Shown here piece by piece: positions 53,398 through 62,631 of a stretch of DNA of 64,000 nucleotides. The stretch's first letter is position 1. The number at the start of each line of letters is the position of its first letter. Origin of the DNA: Sva-07 sp963829585. GTDB lineage: Bacteria; Actinomycetota; Acidimicrobiia; Acidimicrobiales; Ilumatobacteraceae. The notes below the pieces were generated by a model. That model saw only the letters and a list, made by a program, of their open reading frames with translations. It was not told where the DNA came from and did no database searches. Location of the stretch: positions 372,001-436,000 of the forward strand of contig CAWHJD010000021.1 in NCBI GenBank assembly GCA_963829585.1, read 5' to 3'. The position numbers and the translations under genes are program-made.

Positions 53398-54068
53398 ATG
53401 TTCGGCAAACAACGCGACATCGACGACACCGACACCCTCGACTCCAGCGCGATCGACGGCTTCTTCGGCAACGAGGCCGCAGCCGAGACCGTCGTGGAAG
53501 TGCACGAACTGCAGCAGCGGGTACAGCAGGTGGAGGCCCAGATCTCCAGCCAGTTCACGTCGCTCGCCACCTACGCCCAGATCGCGCAGGAGCAGGTGGA
53601 GGTCGCCCGGTCGGAGGCCAGAGCCACCACCGAGCGGTCCGAGCAGCGCCTCACCTCACTCATCGAGCGCGAGCGCGCCGACCGCATCTCGTCGTTCACC
53701 GGCGGAGCTCCCGACGTCGCCGCCCGCCTCGACGCCCTCGAGCGTTCCGTCGCCCAGCTCCGCAAGGGACTCGACGACTGCCTCCAACGTCAGAAGGCCC
53801 TCGCCGACGCGATCGCCACGATGTTCGAGTCGATGTCCCGCAACTCGCCCGCGCCCGAGCCGGTCGCCATCGCGCCGAACGTGGACGACACGCAGGACAT
53901 CGGACGAAGTCGACGTGGACGAAGATCGAGGACGTGGATGCCGAGGCGTTCGAGGTGGCGGAGATCATCGCCTTTGCGCCGCTGACCCTCGACCCGCCGA
54001 AGATCGAAACCTGTCGGTTCTCAGCGTCGCTCGACGGCCCCATCGCCGACCTGTCCCTCAACGGCTGA
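53398..54068 (+). CDS. Coiled-coil protein of unknown function, frame broken twice
   Basis: Not recognised. About 222 residues. Residues ~25-75 form a heptad-rich coiled coil (EVHELQQRVQQVEAQISSQ). A second coil follows around ARLDALERSVAQLRKGLDDCL. The C-terminal segment, reached after two single-base insertions near 53908 and 53929, is acidic, then reads EIIAFAPLTLDPPKIETC and ends DGPIADLSLNG. The start at MFGKQRDIDDTD has an AGAGGA element upstream. Divergent from the pilin gene and convergent with the DUF429 gene. Resembles in style the coiled-coil protein at 59925. Confidence 0.62.
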
Positions 54069-54127
54069 CCCGCACAGCGGATCGGTCAGCGTCACGACGT
54101 GATCGGCGGACGGGTCGCGGAGGGGGT

Positions 54128-54845
54128 TCAGCGGACGATTTCCATGCGCATGCCGATGTCGTCCCAGGTGGGATCGATCGGCATCCGGCTGATCGCCCGG
54201 CCCGACGCCCGGCGCGCCGTGAACAGCAACGCTGCCGCCTGCCAGCAGGTGCACACCGCCGGCACCGTCGGGCGGCGTACGCATCACCACCTCGTCGACG
54301 CCCGGCAGGCGCTGGCGGATCAGTTCGAGACGCTCGAGGCGGCCGTCCTCGTGGTACGGCGACGTCGACAGCGGCTCGTCGCTGTTCATCGCCGTGAACG
54401 ACACGTCGGGATTGGCCGAGAAGAAGCTCCGCGAGTGGTACGGCTGCATCTCCCGAGCAGCCTCACGCACCCAGCGCAGGCGACGCAGGTCGTGTTTGGT
54501 CATCCACGGTTCCATCTGCTGTGCCTCACCGTTCGACCCGGAGATCGCGTCGCGGCACGGCGTGCCGTTGATCGCCACCATGCGCGGCCACCCCACGTAC
54601 TCGCGGGCCTCGCGGTCGCACGGGCGGTACTGACCCGATGGCATGTCGAACAGGCCCATCGGTGCGTTGATCGCCGCCGCTTCGAAGGTCGGCCGGAAGT
54701 CGAGCACCTCGGACAGCTTCTTCAGCACGAAGGCTTCCTCGGCCGCGACCGTGATGCCCGAGAGACGCGCCGGCAGCACCAGCCAGCCGCCGGGGCACGG
54801 GGTGACCCCGGCGATGTTCTTGTACGGCAGCTTCTTGACGACCAC
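54128..54845 (-). CDS. DUF429 family protein (RNase H-like fold), frame broken
   Basis: About 238 residues. Motifs of DUF429 predicted nucleases: GWLVLPARLSGITVA (first strand; the usual Asp is not obvious), INAPMGLFDMPSGQYRPCDREAREYVG, and DEVVMRTPPDGAGGVHLLDA-like text. One inserted base near 54238 (CTGGCAGGCGG) shifts the frame; bridged, the end reads SRMPIDPTWDDIGMRMEIVR with stop 54128-54130. Lies 6 bases downstream of pilT. Its role, if any, in piliation is unknown. Confidence 0.68.
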
Positions 54846-54851
54846 GACGGA

Positions 54852-56039
54852 TCAGCCGCCGTTCGCAGACGGCACCGGTGGAGCCATCTCCTGGCCGCCG
54901 TAGGTGCCGGAACCCGACGAGGCACCCTGGCCCGTCGCCACCGTCGCGTGAGCGTGCATCTGGGCACGAGCTGTCTGGAGCTGGGCCTGCACCTCCTTCG
55001 GGTAGGCGCTCGCCGCCATGGCGGTCTCCATCGTGATCAGTCCCGCCGCCACCAGGCGGGCGAGGTCCATCTCGACGGTCTGCATGCCGTCGCCGGCGCC
55101 GGTGGCGATCATGTTGCGCATCTGGCGCGACTTGCCCTCACGCACCAGGTTCCGGATCGCCTCGTTGGCGATCATCACCTCGTAGGCGGCCACGCGGCCA
55201 CCGGCGACGCCGGGGAGCAGACGCTGCGAGATGACCCCCTGGAGGGCGCCGGCCAGCATGATCTGGATCTGGTCGCGGCTCTCGCCGGGGAAGACGTCGA
55301 TGATGCGATCGAGCGCCTGGGCAGCATCGTTGGTGTGCAGCGTGGCGAACACGAGGTGGCCGGTCTCGGCGAGTGACAGCGCGATCTGGATCGAGTCGAG
55401 GTCGCGCATCTCGCCGAGGAGCACCACGTCGGGGTCTTCACGCAGGGCGCTGCGCAGGCCGTCGGTGAACGACTCGACGTCGCTGCCCACCTCGCGCTGG
55501 TTGACCATCGCCATCTTGTGGTGGTGCATGTACTCCACCGGGTCCTCGATGGTGAGGATGTGCACCGGCTTGGTGTCGTTGATGCGGTCGATCATCGCGG
55601 CCAGGGTCGTCGACTTCCCCGAGCCGGTCGGGCCCACCACGAGGACGATGCCGTACGGCTTGTTGAGCAGGCTCGTACACGCCGCCGGAGCACCGAGCTC
55701 CTCGAGCGTCCGCACGCGGAACGGCACGACGCGCAGCGCGAGCGCGAGATTGCCGCGCTGGCGGAACGCGTTGGCACGGAACCGGCCGACGCCGGCGATG
55801 CCGAACGAGAAGTCGACCTGGCGGTCACGGTTCAGTTCCTCGAGCTTGCGGTCGTCGAGCAACGAGTAGACCATGCGGTCGATCTCGTCGGCGGCCAGCA
55901 CCGGCACGTTCTCGAACGAGATGAGCACGCCGTCGCGGCGCACCGTGGCCGGACGACCCACCGTGAGGTGGAGGTCGGACGCACCTGAATCGACGGTCGC
56001 CTTGAGGAGCGACTCGAGCATCGGATCTGGAATGGACAT
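54852..56039 (-). CDS. pilT: Type IV pilus retraction ATPase
   Basis: PilT of 395 residues. N-terminal ASDLHLTVGRPATVRRDGVL, Walker A VVGPTGSGKSTTLAAMID, Asp box TIEDPVEYMHHH, Walker B DVVLLGEMRD and His box ATLHTNDAAQALDRI; the AIRNLVREGKSRQM motif of PilT is also present. The C terminus carries a Gly/Ser/Pro tail after residue ~365. Hydrolyses ATP to depolymerise the pilus, giving twitching. Divergent from pilD. Confidence 0.95.
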   Translation of the reverse strand: MSIPDPMLESLLKATVDSGASDLHLTVGRPATVRRDGVLISFENVPVLAADEIDRMVYSLLDDRKLEELNRDRQVDFSFGIAGVGRFRANAFRQRGNLALALRVVPFRVRTLEELGAPAACTSLLNKPYGIVLVVGPTGSGKSTTLAAMIDRINDTKPVHILTIEDPVEYMHHHKMAMVNQREVGSDVESFTDGLRSALREDPDVVLLGEMRDLDSIQIALSLAETGHLVFATLHTNDAAQALDRIIDVFPGESRDQIQIMLAGALQGVISQRLLPGVAGGRVAAYEVMIANEAIRNLVREGKSRQMRNMIATGAGDGMQTVEMDLARLVAAGLITMETAMAASAYPKEVQAQLQTARAQMHAHATVATGQGASSGSGTYGGQEMAPPVPSANGG

Positions 56040-56105
56040 GGTTGGCTAACCTCCCGCTCGGGCCGACGCACGCCGCAACGGCGTGTACGAGGACCACACT
56101 TGCTG

Positions 56106-56886
56106 ATGAGCTTTTCTCTGTTGATCGTGTTTGCGGCCGTGGCCGGTCTGGTGATCGGCTCGTTCCTGACCGTGGTGGTGGATCGTGTGCCGCAGGGCGA
56201 GTCGGTGGTGGCACCGCCGAGCCGCTGTGGTTCGTGCGGGCTCCGCCTCGGCCCGCTCGATCTGGTGCCGGTGCTCAGCTGGGCCGCCCTGCGCGGCAAG
56301 TGCCGCCAGTGCGGGGCGAAGATCGGCATCGAACCGATCGTGCTGGAGCTGACGACGGCAGGGCTCTTCGTGCTGATGGCGATCCGCTTCGACGACATGC
56401 GCGCCGCGATTCCCGCGTACTGCATCCTGTGCGCCACGCTCGTCGCGCAGACCTGGATCGACCTGCGCACGCAGCGACTGCCGCGTGAGATCACCTACAC
56501 GGGCATGGTGCTCGGCGCGATCGCCCTCGCCGTTGCCGCAGTCGTGCTCGACGAACCCGAACGCATCTGGATGGCCGCACTCGGTGCTGCCATCGCCCTG
56601 GTGACGATGTGGTTGATCTACAAGTTCAGCACGCGGCGGCATGGGCGACGGCGACGTACGTCTCGCGCCGCTGCTCGGCATGTTCCTCGGCTGGATCAAC
56701 CCCGGCATCGTGCTGCCCGGGCTGTTCTTCGGCTTCCTCGCCGGCGCCGTCGTCGGCGTGGCGATGATGGCCGTCAACCGCGCGGGGCGTCGCACGGCGG
56801 TGCCGTTCGGGCCGTTCCTGGCCCTCGGCACGATCGTGGGGATCTTCGTCGGTCAGCATTTCGTCGACATCGTCCTCGCGCGCTGA
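56106..56886 (+). CDS. pilD: Prepilin peptidase (PilD/GspO), frame broken
   Basis: About 259 residues. Full-length bifunctional type: cytoplasmic Cys pairs RCGSCGLRLG and CRQCGAKIG (methylase/zinc site), catalytic Asp in TWIDLRTQRLP and in GMGDGDVRLAPLLG. One inserted base near 56632 (AGCACGCGGCGG) separates the two halves; bridging restores the GxGD motif. ATG 56106; TTG at 56100 is also in frame. Cleaves the PilA prepilin. Convergent with pilC and divergent from pilT. Confidence 0.87.
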
Positions 56887-56894
56887 CCCGAGGG

Positions 56895-58106
56895 TCAGAT
56901 CTGCCCCTTGGTTCCGTTGAGCACGCCGTACATCGCCGACACGAGCGCCACGGCCACGAAGCCGACGATGAGACCCACGAAGATGATCATCAGCGGCTCG
57001 AACATGGTGGTGAACTTCTTGATGCGGCTCTCGAGCTCGCGGTCGAAGTAGATGCTCGCGGTGGCGAGCTGCATGTCGAGCGTTCCGGTCTCCTCGCCGA
57101 CCTTGAACATCTGGCGTGCCGCGCCGGGGAACAACTCGGTGTCGATGAGCGGCTGGGAGAATCCCTGCCCCTCGAGCATCTGCGCACGGGCGATCTCGAG
57201 ACGTTCCTTGTAGACGATGTTGCTCGTCGCGTCGGTCGTCGTCTTGAGGCCGTCGGGCAGCGGCACGCCGGCAGCGAGCATCGCCGAGAGGATGCGGCAG
57301 AACCGTTCGAGGATCGCGTAGTCGACGATGCCCTTGATGACCGGGATCTTCAGGACCAGGCGGTCCTTCCAGAGCTTGCCGGTCGGGTGCTTGAAGAGGA
57401 ACATCAGGGTCCCGCCGATGATCAGGAAGAAGGCGGCGGTGATGAACCACAGGTCGGTGAAGAGCCGCGAGAAGGCCAGCAGCATCTTCGTCGGCAGCGG
57501 CAGCTCGGCGTCGAGTTCCTCGAACAGCGGCTTGAACTGCGGCAGCACGTAGCCGGCGAGGATCAGCACGGTGATCATCGCCATCACCATGACGACCATC
57601 GGGTACGACAGCGCCGACACGACCTTGCTGCGGGTCTCGATCTCGCGTTCGAGGTAGTCCGACAGGCTCTCCAGCGCCGTGTCGAGCTGGCCGGTGAGTT
57701 CGGCCGACTGCAGGATGCCCACGTAGTAGTCGGGGAACACCTCGGGGTGGCCGGCGGCAGCGGCGGAGAACAGCCCGCCGTTGCGGAGATCGTCGACGAG
57801 GTTGCTGAGCGCTCGCCGCAACGCGACGTCCTCGGTCTCGTCGCCGATGACGGTGAGCGCGTCGGTGATCGGGATGCCGGCCTTGACGAAGACGGCGAGC
57901 TGACGCGTGAAGTGCATCAGCTCCTTCTTCTTGACCTTCTCCTTCGTGAGTTCGAAATCGAACATCCCGCGCCGTTCCTCGATCTTCGTCGGGAACAGGT
58001 TCTGTTGGACCAACAGCGAGCGCGCCGCGCCGATGGTGTCGGCCTTGGTCACCCCCTCGACGGGGGCGCCGGTGGTGTCGACTGCGGCGTAGGCGAACTT
58101 GGGCAT
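56895..58106 (-). CDS. pilC: Type IV pilus platform protein
   Basis: PilC/GspF family, 403 residues. Two T2SSF domains (LMHFTRQLAVFVKAGIPITDAL at ~63-84, and LERFCRILSAMLAAGVPLPDGL at ~270), each with helices; C terminus EPLMIIFVGLIVGFVAVALVSAMY. Inner membrane protein that couples PilB and PilT to pilin addition and removal. Follows pilB by 24 bases. Confidence 0.95.
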   Translation of the reverse strand: MPKFAYAAVDTTGAPVEGVTKADTIGAARSLLVQQNLFPTKIEERRGMFDFELTKEKVKKKELMHFTRQLAVFVKAGIPITDALTVIGDETEDVALRRALSNLVDDLRNGGLFSAAAAGHPEVFPDYYVGILQSAELTGQLDTALESLSDYLEREIETRSKVVSALSYPMVVMVMAMITVLILAGYVLPQFKPLFEELDAELPLPTKMLLAFSRLFTDLWFITAAFFLIIGGTLMFLFKHPTGKLWKDRLVLKIPVIKGIVDYAILERFCRILSAMLAAGVPLPDGLKTTTDATSNIVYKERLEIARAQMLEGQGFSQPLIDTELFPGAARQMFKVGEETGTLDMQLATASIYFDRELESRIKKFTTMFEPLMIIFVGLIVGFVAVALVSAMYGVLNGTKGQI

Positions 58107-58130
58107 GATCGGCTCCGTGTCTCTGGGTTC

Positions 58131-59909
58131 TCAGTGGGCGAAAAGGGTTCGGACGACTTCGGGGATGGTCGTGACGTCGTCGTCGACCATCTGCATTGCT
58201 TCTCGGAGCATCGTGCGCATACCTTGAGCAACTGCCAGACGGCGGAGCTCCTCGGTGGTGGCCCAGCCGACGATCAGGCGACGCACTTCGGGGGTGATCC
58301 GCAGCAGTTCGTACACGCCGATGCGGTCGCGGTAGCCGGTGTTCGAGCAGTAGCTGCAGCCCTTGCCGTGGTAGAAGACGGTCTTGTCGCTGCCGCCGGA
58401 ATGCTGGCGGAACACGGCCAGCTCCTCGGCGCCCGGCGTGTACGGCTCCTTGCAGTTCTCGCACATCTTGCGCAGGAGCCGCTGCGACACCACGCCGACG
58501 ATCGCCGAGGCGACGAGGAACGCCTCGATGCCCATGTCGAGGAGGCGGTGCAGCGCGGCAACGGCGTCGGTGCCGTGCAGCGACGACAGCACGAAGTGAC
58601 CGGTGAGCGCCGACTGGATGGCGATGCGGGCGGTGTCGACGTCGCGGATCTCGCCGACCAGGATCGTGTCGGGGTCCTGTCGCAGGAGGGCCTTGAGGCC
58701 GGTGGCGAAGGTGAGGCCCGCCTTGGCGTTGGTCTGCACCTGGTTGATGCCGGGGAACACGTACTCGACCGGGTCTTCGACGGTCGTGACGTTCTTGCCC
58801 GTCGAGTTGATCTCGAGCAACGTGGCGTACAGCGTGGTGGTCTTGCCGGCACCCGTCGGGCCGGCGCAGATCACCATGCCGAACGGCGCGTGGACCAGCT
58901 TCGAGTAGGTCTTGTAGGTCTCCGCCGGCATGCCGAGCTGGCCGAGGCTGACCATCGACTTCGACTTGTCGAGCAGACGCATGACGATCTTCTCGCCGAA
59001 CACGGTCGCCACCGACGACACGCGGACGTCGATCGGGCGGCCGTCGACCTTCGTCGAGAACTGGCCGTCCTGCGGAGCCCGCTTCTCGACGATGTTCATC
59101 TCCGACATGATCTTCAAGCGGCTGATCAGCGCGTTGTGGGCCGACAGCGGCAGCGAGAACGCCTCGATGAGGTGGCCGTCGACGCGGAACCGGATGCGCA
59201 GCCGGTCGTCGAGCGGTTCGATGTGGATGTCGGAGCTGCGGTCACGCAGCGCCTGGCCGACGATCTTGCCGACGAGCTGCACCACGGGCGCCTGGTCGTC
59301 GAGGTTGACCTCGGCGATGGTCTCGGCCGCCTGGCGCTGATCGTCCTCGGCGGCGAAGGCGGCGACGATGTGGTCGACGTCGGCCGTCGAGCGGTACATC
59401 TGCTCGATGAACGACGTGACGGTCTTCTCGTCGGAGGCCTTCCAGGCGAAGCGCTGACCGGTGGCCGACTCGACCTGCCGACGCCTCGAAGCCGACGGAT
59501 CGGCGGCGTAGAGCACGATCAAGCCGTCTTCCTCACCGATCGGCATCACCTTGTGGTCGCGGGCGACCTGCTCCGGGAAACGGGTGACGATCTCCTCGTC
59601 GAGCTGCACGATCGAGACATCGGCGACCGGCACCTGACACACCGCAGCAACGGCTGTCGAGAGCTCGACTCGACCAACGCCGTGGCGGTTCAGGAGCGCG
59701 GTGCCGAACTTCAGCAGGTCACCGTTGGCATCCGACAGTGCACCTGCGAGCGTCTCGGCGTCGAGGTACCCGCCCTGCGTGAGCGCCTGACCGACCGCCG
59801 AGCACTCGTCCGCTGATTCGCCCACCGGTGGCGGTTCCGCGAGCGCGGTGGCCGCGCCACGACCCATCGGGGTCGCGAGATCGTCTGGACGGGGTTTGCG
59901 GAGGGCCAT
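58131..59909 (-). CDS. pilB: Type IV pilus assembly ATPase
   Basis: PilB/GspE family, 592 residues. N-terminal MshEN-like domain (ALTQGGYLDAETLAGAL to ~150), Walker A ICAGPTGAGKTTTLYATL, Asp box TVEDPVEYVFPGINQ, Walker B TILVGEIRD, and His box SSLHGTDAVAALHRL. Zinc-binding Cys pairs MCENCKEPY and GCSYCSNTGYRDR mark the C-terminal metal domain. Powers pilus extension. MshEN-type domains can bind c-di-GMP; whether this one does is not certain. Confidence 0.95.
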   Translation of the reverse strand: MALRKPRPDDLATPMGRGAATALAEPPPVGESADECSAVGQALTQGGYLDAETLAGALSDANGDLLKFGTALLNRHGVGRVELSTAVAAVCQVPVADVSIVQLDEEIVTRFPEQVARDHKVMPIGEEDGLIVLYAADPSASRRRQVESATGQRFAWKASDEKTVTSFIEQMYRSTADVDHIVAAFAAEDDQRQAAETIAEVNLDDQAPVVQLVGKIVGQALRDRSSDIHIEPLDDRLRIRFRVDGHLIEAFSLPLSAHNALISRLKIMSEMNIVEKRAPQDGQFSTKVDGRPIDVRVSSVATVFGEKIVMRLLDKSKSMVSLGQLGMPAETYKTYSKLVHAPFGMVICAGPTGAGKTTTLYATLLEINSTGKNVTTVEDPVEYVFPGINQVQTNAKAGLTFATGLKALLRQDPDTILVGEIRDVDTARIAIQSALTGHFVLSSLHGTDAVAALHRLLDMGIEAFLVASAIVGVVSQRLLRKMCENCKEPYTPGAEELAVFRQHSGGSDKTVFYHGKGCSYCSNTGYRDRIGVYELLRITPEVRRLIVGWATTEELRRLAVAQGMRTMLREAMQMVDDDVTTIPEVVRTLFAH

Positions 59910-59924
59910 CGGCGTGTCTTTCGA

Positions 59925-61268
59925 TCAGTGCTGCGCGGTCACGGGGGTGCTGAACGGGGTCGGGGGGGACATCGGGGTCGACGCCGACGGTTGTGCGTCC
60001 ATGTCGGCCGACGTCGTGGCCGACCGCTCCGAGACGGAACCCATCGCAGCAAGTGCGCGTTGGACGGCCTCGTCCACGACGCTCGAGTCACCGCCGACGT
60101 CACCGACATCGGGAGCGAGAGATGCAGGGGACATCGCGGCGAGGTCGGTCCGACGGACGAACTGGTTCGGGTTGAGGGCGATGAGTGCTCGCTCCACTTC
60201 CTCGAGACGCTCGAGCTGCACGGCAGTCTCGACGTCGAGGTGTTGTTCCTGCAGCTGGGTCTCGAGTTCGACGATGCGGACCATTGCCTTGTCCATCGTC
60301 TGACCCGTCGATTCCTGGAATCGTTCGTTCTCGATGCGGATGAGTTCGACCTCACCGGCCAGGCCGCCGACGCGATCCTTCAGATCGTCGAGGGCATCGA
60401 CGTCGACCGCATCGAGGCGGCCGGCGATGGCGTCGAGGTTCTGGTTCACCTCGTCGAAGCGCGCGTCGGCACCGGCGATTCGATCGCTGAGCATGTTCAC
60501 GGCCTCGTCGAGGCCCACACTCACCCGCCCGACGTAGGCGTCGATGTCGGCGATGCGTTGGCCGACGGTCTCGTTGATGCGTGCCTCGGTGGTCAGCAGG
60601 CGTTCGTTGATGCGGCTCTCGGCCTGATCGACCCGACTGCCCACGACGTTGGCGACCTCGGCCTGCTGGCGCGCCGCCTGGGCCGAGACCTCGTCGAGCC
60701 GTGTGGCCAACGCGGCGAGGCGACCATCGATCTCCTCGGTGACCTGCGCGGACACCTCGTCGATGCGGCTCTCGGTCGCCTCGGTGATGACGTTGATGTG
60801 CTCGACGATCTTCGCCGCCTGGTCGTCGAACTTGCGGACCGTGCGATCCAGCGAGACGAGATCCGTGTCCAGGCGGTCCTGACGATGCTCCAGCTGCTTG
60901 ACGATCGGTTGGGCCGCGGACTCGACCGCGGCGACCAAGCCGAGGTTGATCTCGTCGGCGATCCGGCCGATCCGGGTCTCGACCTCTTCCTGGCGACGCT
61001 TCGATGCGGTGGCGAATTCGGTGAGGCGGACGTCGAGCGCACGGTGGATCTCCGTCTGGAACGCTGCGACGGTCGTCTGCGAGCGTTCGACCGCCGGCAG
61101 GATCGCGAGGACCTGCTCGTCGGTGCGGGCACGAGCTGCCCGCTCGGCCGTCACTTCGTCGCGGAGCCGCTGGAGTTCAGCCGACACCATTTCGTTGTAG
61201 CGGGCCAGTTCGAGTTGCACGGCCGCGACGATGCTGGATCGGAGTGCATCGTTCTGCTCGTTCATCAT
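59925..61268 (-). CDS. Long coiled-coil protein upstream of pilB
   Basis: Unknown, 447 residues. An N-terminal helix with NEQNDALRSSIVAAVQLELARYNEMV leads into near-continuous predicted coil to about residue 380: repeated heptads with the recurring pattern 'RIxE/RIDEVSAQ'. A Pro/Ser/Thr-rich tail ends TPMSPPTPFSTPVTAQH. No signal peptide or membrane helix. ATG 61268 has an AAGGA element 6 bases upstream. Directly precedes pilB (15 bases), so it probably serves the pilus machine, perhaps as a polar scaffold; inference only. Confidence 0.75.
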   Translation of the reverse strand: MMNEQNDALRSSIVAAVQLELARYNEMVSAELQRLRDEVTAERAARARTDEQVLAILPAVERSQTTVAAFQTEIHRALDVRLTEFATASKRRQEEVETRIGRIADEINLGLVAAVESAAQPIVKQLEHRQDRLDTDLVSLDRTVRKFDDQAAKIVEHINVITEATESRIDEVSAQVTEEIDGRLAALATRLDEVSAQAARQQAEVANVVGSRVDQAESRINERLLTTEARINETVGQRIADIDAYVGRVSVGLDEAVNMLSDRIAGADARFDEVNQNLDAIAGRLDAVDVDALDDLKDRVGGLAGEVELIRIENERFQESTGQTMDKAMVRIVELETQLQEQHLDVETAVQLERLEEVERALIALNPNQFVRRTDLAAMSPASLAPDVGDVGGDSSVVDEAVQRALAAMGSVSERSATTSADMDAQPSASTPMSPPTPFSTPVTAQH

Positions 61269-61419
61269 GTGGTCCTTCGGAGTCGGCTGCCAGACGACTG
61301 GCAGTTCGGTTCGCAGGTGATCCATCGGCACCGGAACTGCGGATCTTGAGAGTTCGCTGAGACGGAATTGACACAATCCGAGCCGGGCGTTGTCACCGAG
61401 CCGACGTAACGTCGGTTCC

Positions 61420-62289
61420 ATGCGTGTGCATCTCGTCGACGGGACCTACGAGCTGTTCCGCCAGCACTTCGGCTCGGCGTCACGTCACACCGACGGTGGC
61501 CCCTACGCAGCCGCGGCCGGCGTGGTTGCCTCCACCCTGGCACTGGTGCAGGACGGCGCCACCCACGTCGCCATCGCGTCGGATCACACGATCGAGAGCT
61601 TCCGCAACGACCTCTGGCCCGGCTACAAGACCAGCGAGGGGATGGACCCGGCAATCCTGATGCAGATTCCGGTCATGGAGCGCGCGCTCGTCGCTGCGGG
61701 ATTCACCGTGTGGCCGATGGTCGAGTACGAGGCCGACGATGCCCTCGGCGCTGCCGCTGCGGTCGCCGATCGTGACGACCGTGTCGAACAGGTGCTGATC
61801 GTCACCCCCGACAAGGACCTCGGCCAGTGCGTGCGCGGCGAGCGTGTCGTCCAGTTCGATCGCCGCAAGCGCGAGATCATCGATGCCGACGGTGTACGCG
61901 CCAAGTTCGGTATCGGCCCCGAGTCGATCGCGGACTACCTGGGCCTCGTCGGCGACACAGCTGACGGCTTTCCTGGCCTCCCGGGATGGGGCGCGAAGAG
62001 CGCCGGTCTGGTCCTCGCCCGGTACGTCCACATCGAGAACATCCCGGCGGCGGCCGGCCAGTGGGACGTCAGCGGGTTACGGGGGGCGGCCAAACTGTCG
62101 GCGACGCTGCAGGCCCAGCTCGCCGATGCGCTGCTCTTCCGCGAAATCGCGACCGTCGTGACCGACATCGACGTGGGCACGGTCGACGAGTGGCACTGGC
62201 GCGGCCCGACCGCGGAGTTCGCGGCGGTCGCCGACGAGATCGGCGCCCCCGACCTGGTCGCCTTCGCCGAACGCGTCCGACCTCGCTGA
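61420..62289 (+). CDS. 5'-3' exonuclease (FEN/PolA N-terminal-like)
   Basis: 289 residues. PIN/FEN fold: VHLVDGTYELFRQHF (first Asp), HTIESFRNDLWPGYKTSEG, VEYEADDALGAAAAVA (Asp/Glu cluster), VTPDKDLGQCV and IADYLGLVGDTADGFPGLPGWG (H3TH). It resembles the 5'-nuclease domain of DNA polymerase I but stands alone. ATG at 61420. The 150-base spacer on its left is a divergent promoter region with the coiled-coil gene. Possible role in RNA primer or flap removal. Confidence 0.85.
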   Translation: MRVHLVDGTYELFRQHFGSASRHTDGGPYAAAAGVVASTLALVQDGATHVAIASDHTIESFRNDLWPGYKTSEGMDPAILMQIPVMERALVAAGFTVWPMVEYEADDALGAAAAVADRDDRVEQVLIVTPDKDLGQCVRGERVVQFDRRKREIIDADGVRAKFGIGPESIADYLGLVGDTADGFPGLPGWGAKSAGLVLARYVHIENIPAAAGQWDVSGLRGAAKLSATLQAQLADALLFREIATVVTDIDVGTVDEWHWRGPTAEFAAVADEIGAPDLVAFAERVRPR

Positions 62290-62293
62290 GCAT

Positions 62294-62324
62294 CTTGCAG
62301 AAGGGGTCTGACCCCTGATGCAAG
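62294..62324 (+). terminator. Hairpin terminator with GGGGTC-type core
   Basis: CTTGCA ... GGGGTC/GACCCC ... TGCAAG: two stacked stems with small internal loops, right after the exonuclease gene and also at the end of the SRP RNA gene. Shares the GGGGTCTGACCCC core with the hairpins at 6911 and 14800. Confidence 0.65.
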
Positions 62325-62325
62325 C

Positions 62326-62457
62326 GCCGCCGACTGAGGTGACGACCAGGCGATCTGCGGCACACGGACGATGCCGATGAAGGCTGCTACCTTCCGGTCC
62401 TGACCTGGTTCACGGGCGCCCATTGCACAGGACCCGGTCGTCACCTCACTCGGCGGC
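62326..62457 (-). ncRNA. ffs: Signal recognition particle RNA
   Basis: The minus strand contains CAGGTCAGGACCGGAAGG followed by TAGCAGCC, the conserved domain IV (Ffh-binding) loop of SRP RNA, at about 62380-62407. The flanks close into a 22-bp helix: GCCGCCGA..TGAGGTGACGACC on the 5' side and its complement on the 3' side. Estimated length is about 130 bases. It is the RNA scaffold for Ffh in co-translational targeting. Ends were set by the closing helix. Confidence 0.9.
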
Positions 62458-62465
62458 GTGCCACC

Positions 62466-62471
62466 ACCCTA
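62466..62471 (-). promoter_or_regulatory. Possible -10 element of the SRP RNA gene
   Basis: TAGGGT on the minus strand, 8 bases before the deduced 5' end of the SRP RNA. The -35 box (TGGCGA, 17 bases upstream) is poor. Tentative. Confidence 0.35.
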
Positions 62472-62544
62472 CCGGCGCGTTCGGTGAGTCGCCAGCTAGC
62501 CTTCGCACGCGGTTCCGGCATCACGATGCGGCGTCGGGATTCGA

Positions 62545-62629
62545 GGAGGGGTGCGAGAGCGGCCGAATCGGCACGCTTGGAAAGCGTGTGAAGGGCAACC
62601 TTCCGTGGGTTCGAATCCCACCCCCTCCG
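62545..62629 (+). tRNA. tRNA-Ser (GGA)
   Basis: 85-base tRNA with a class II long variable arm. Acceptor GGAGGGG/CCCCTCC, discriminator G, anticodon loop CTTGGAAAG (anticodon GGA, reads TCC/TCT), variable arm around TGAAGGGCAACCTTCC and T-loop GGGTTCGAATCCC. The CCA is not encoded (GCC follows). The tadA start codon is 3 bases after its end. Confidence 0.95.
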
Positions 62630-62631
62630 CC

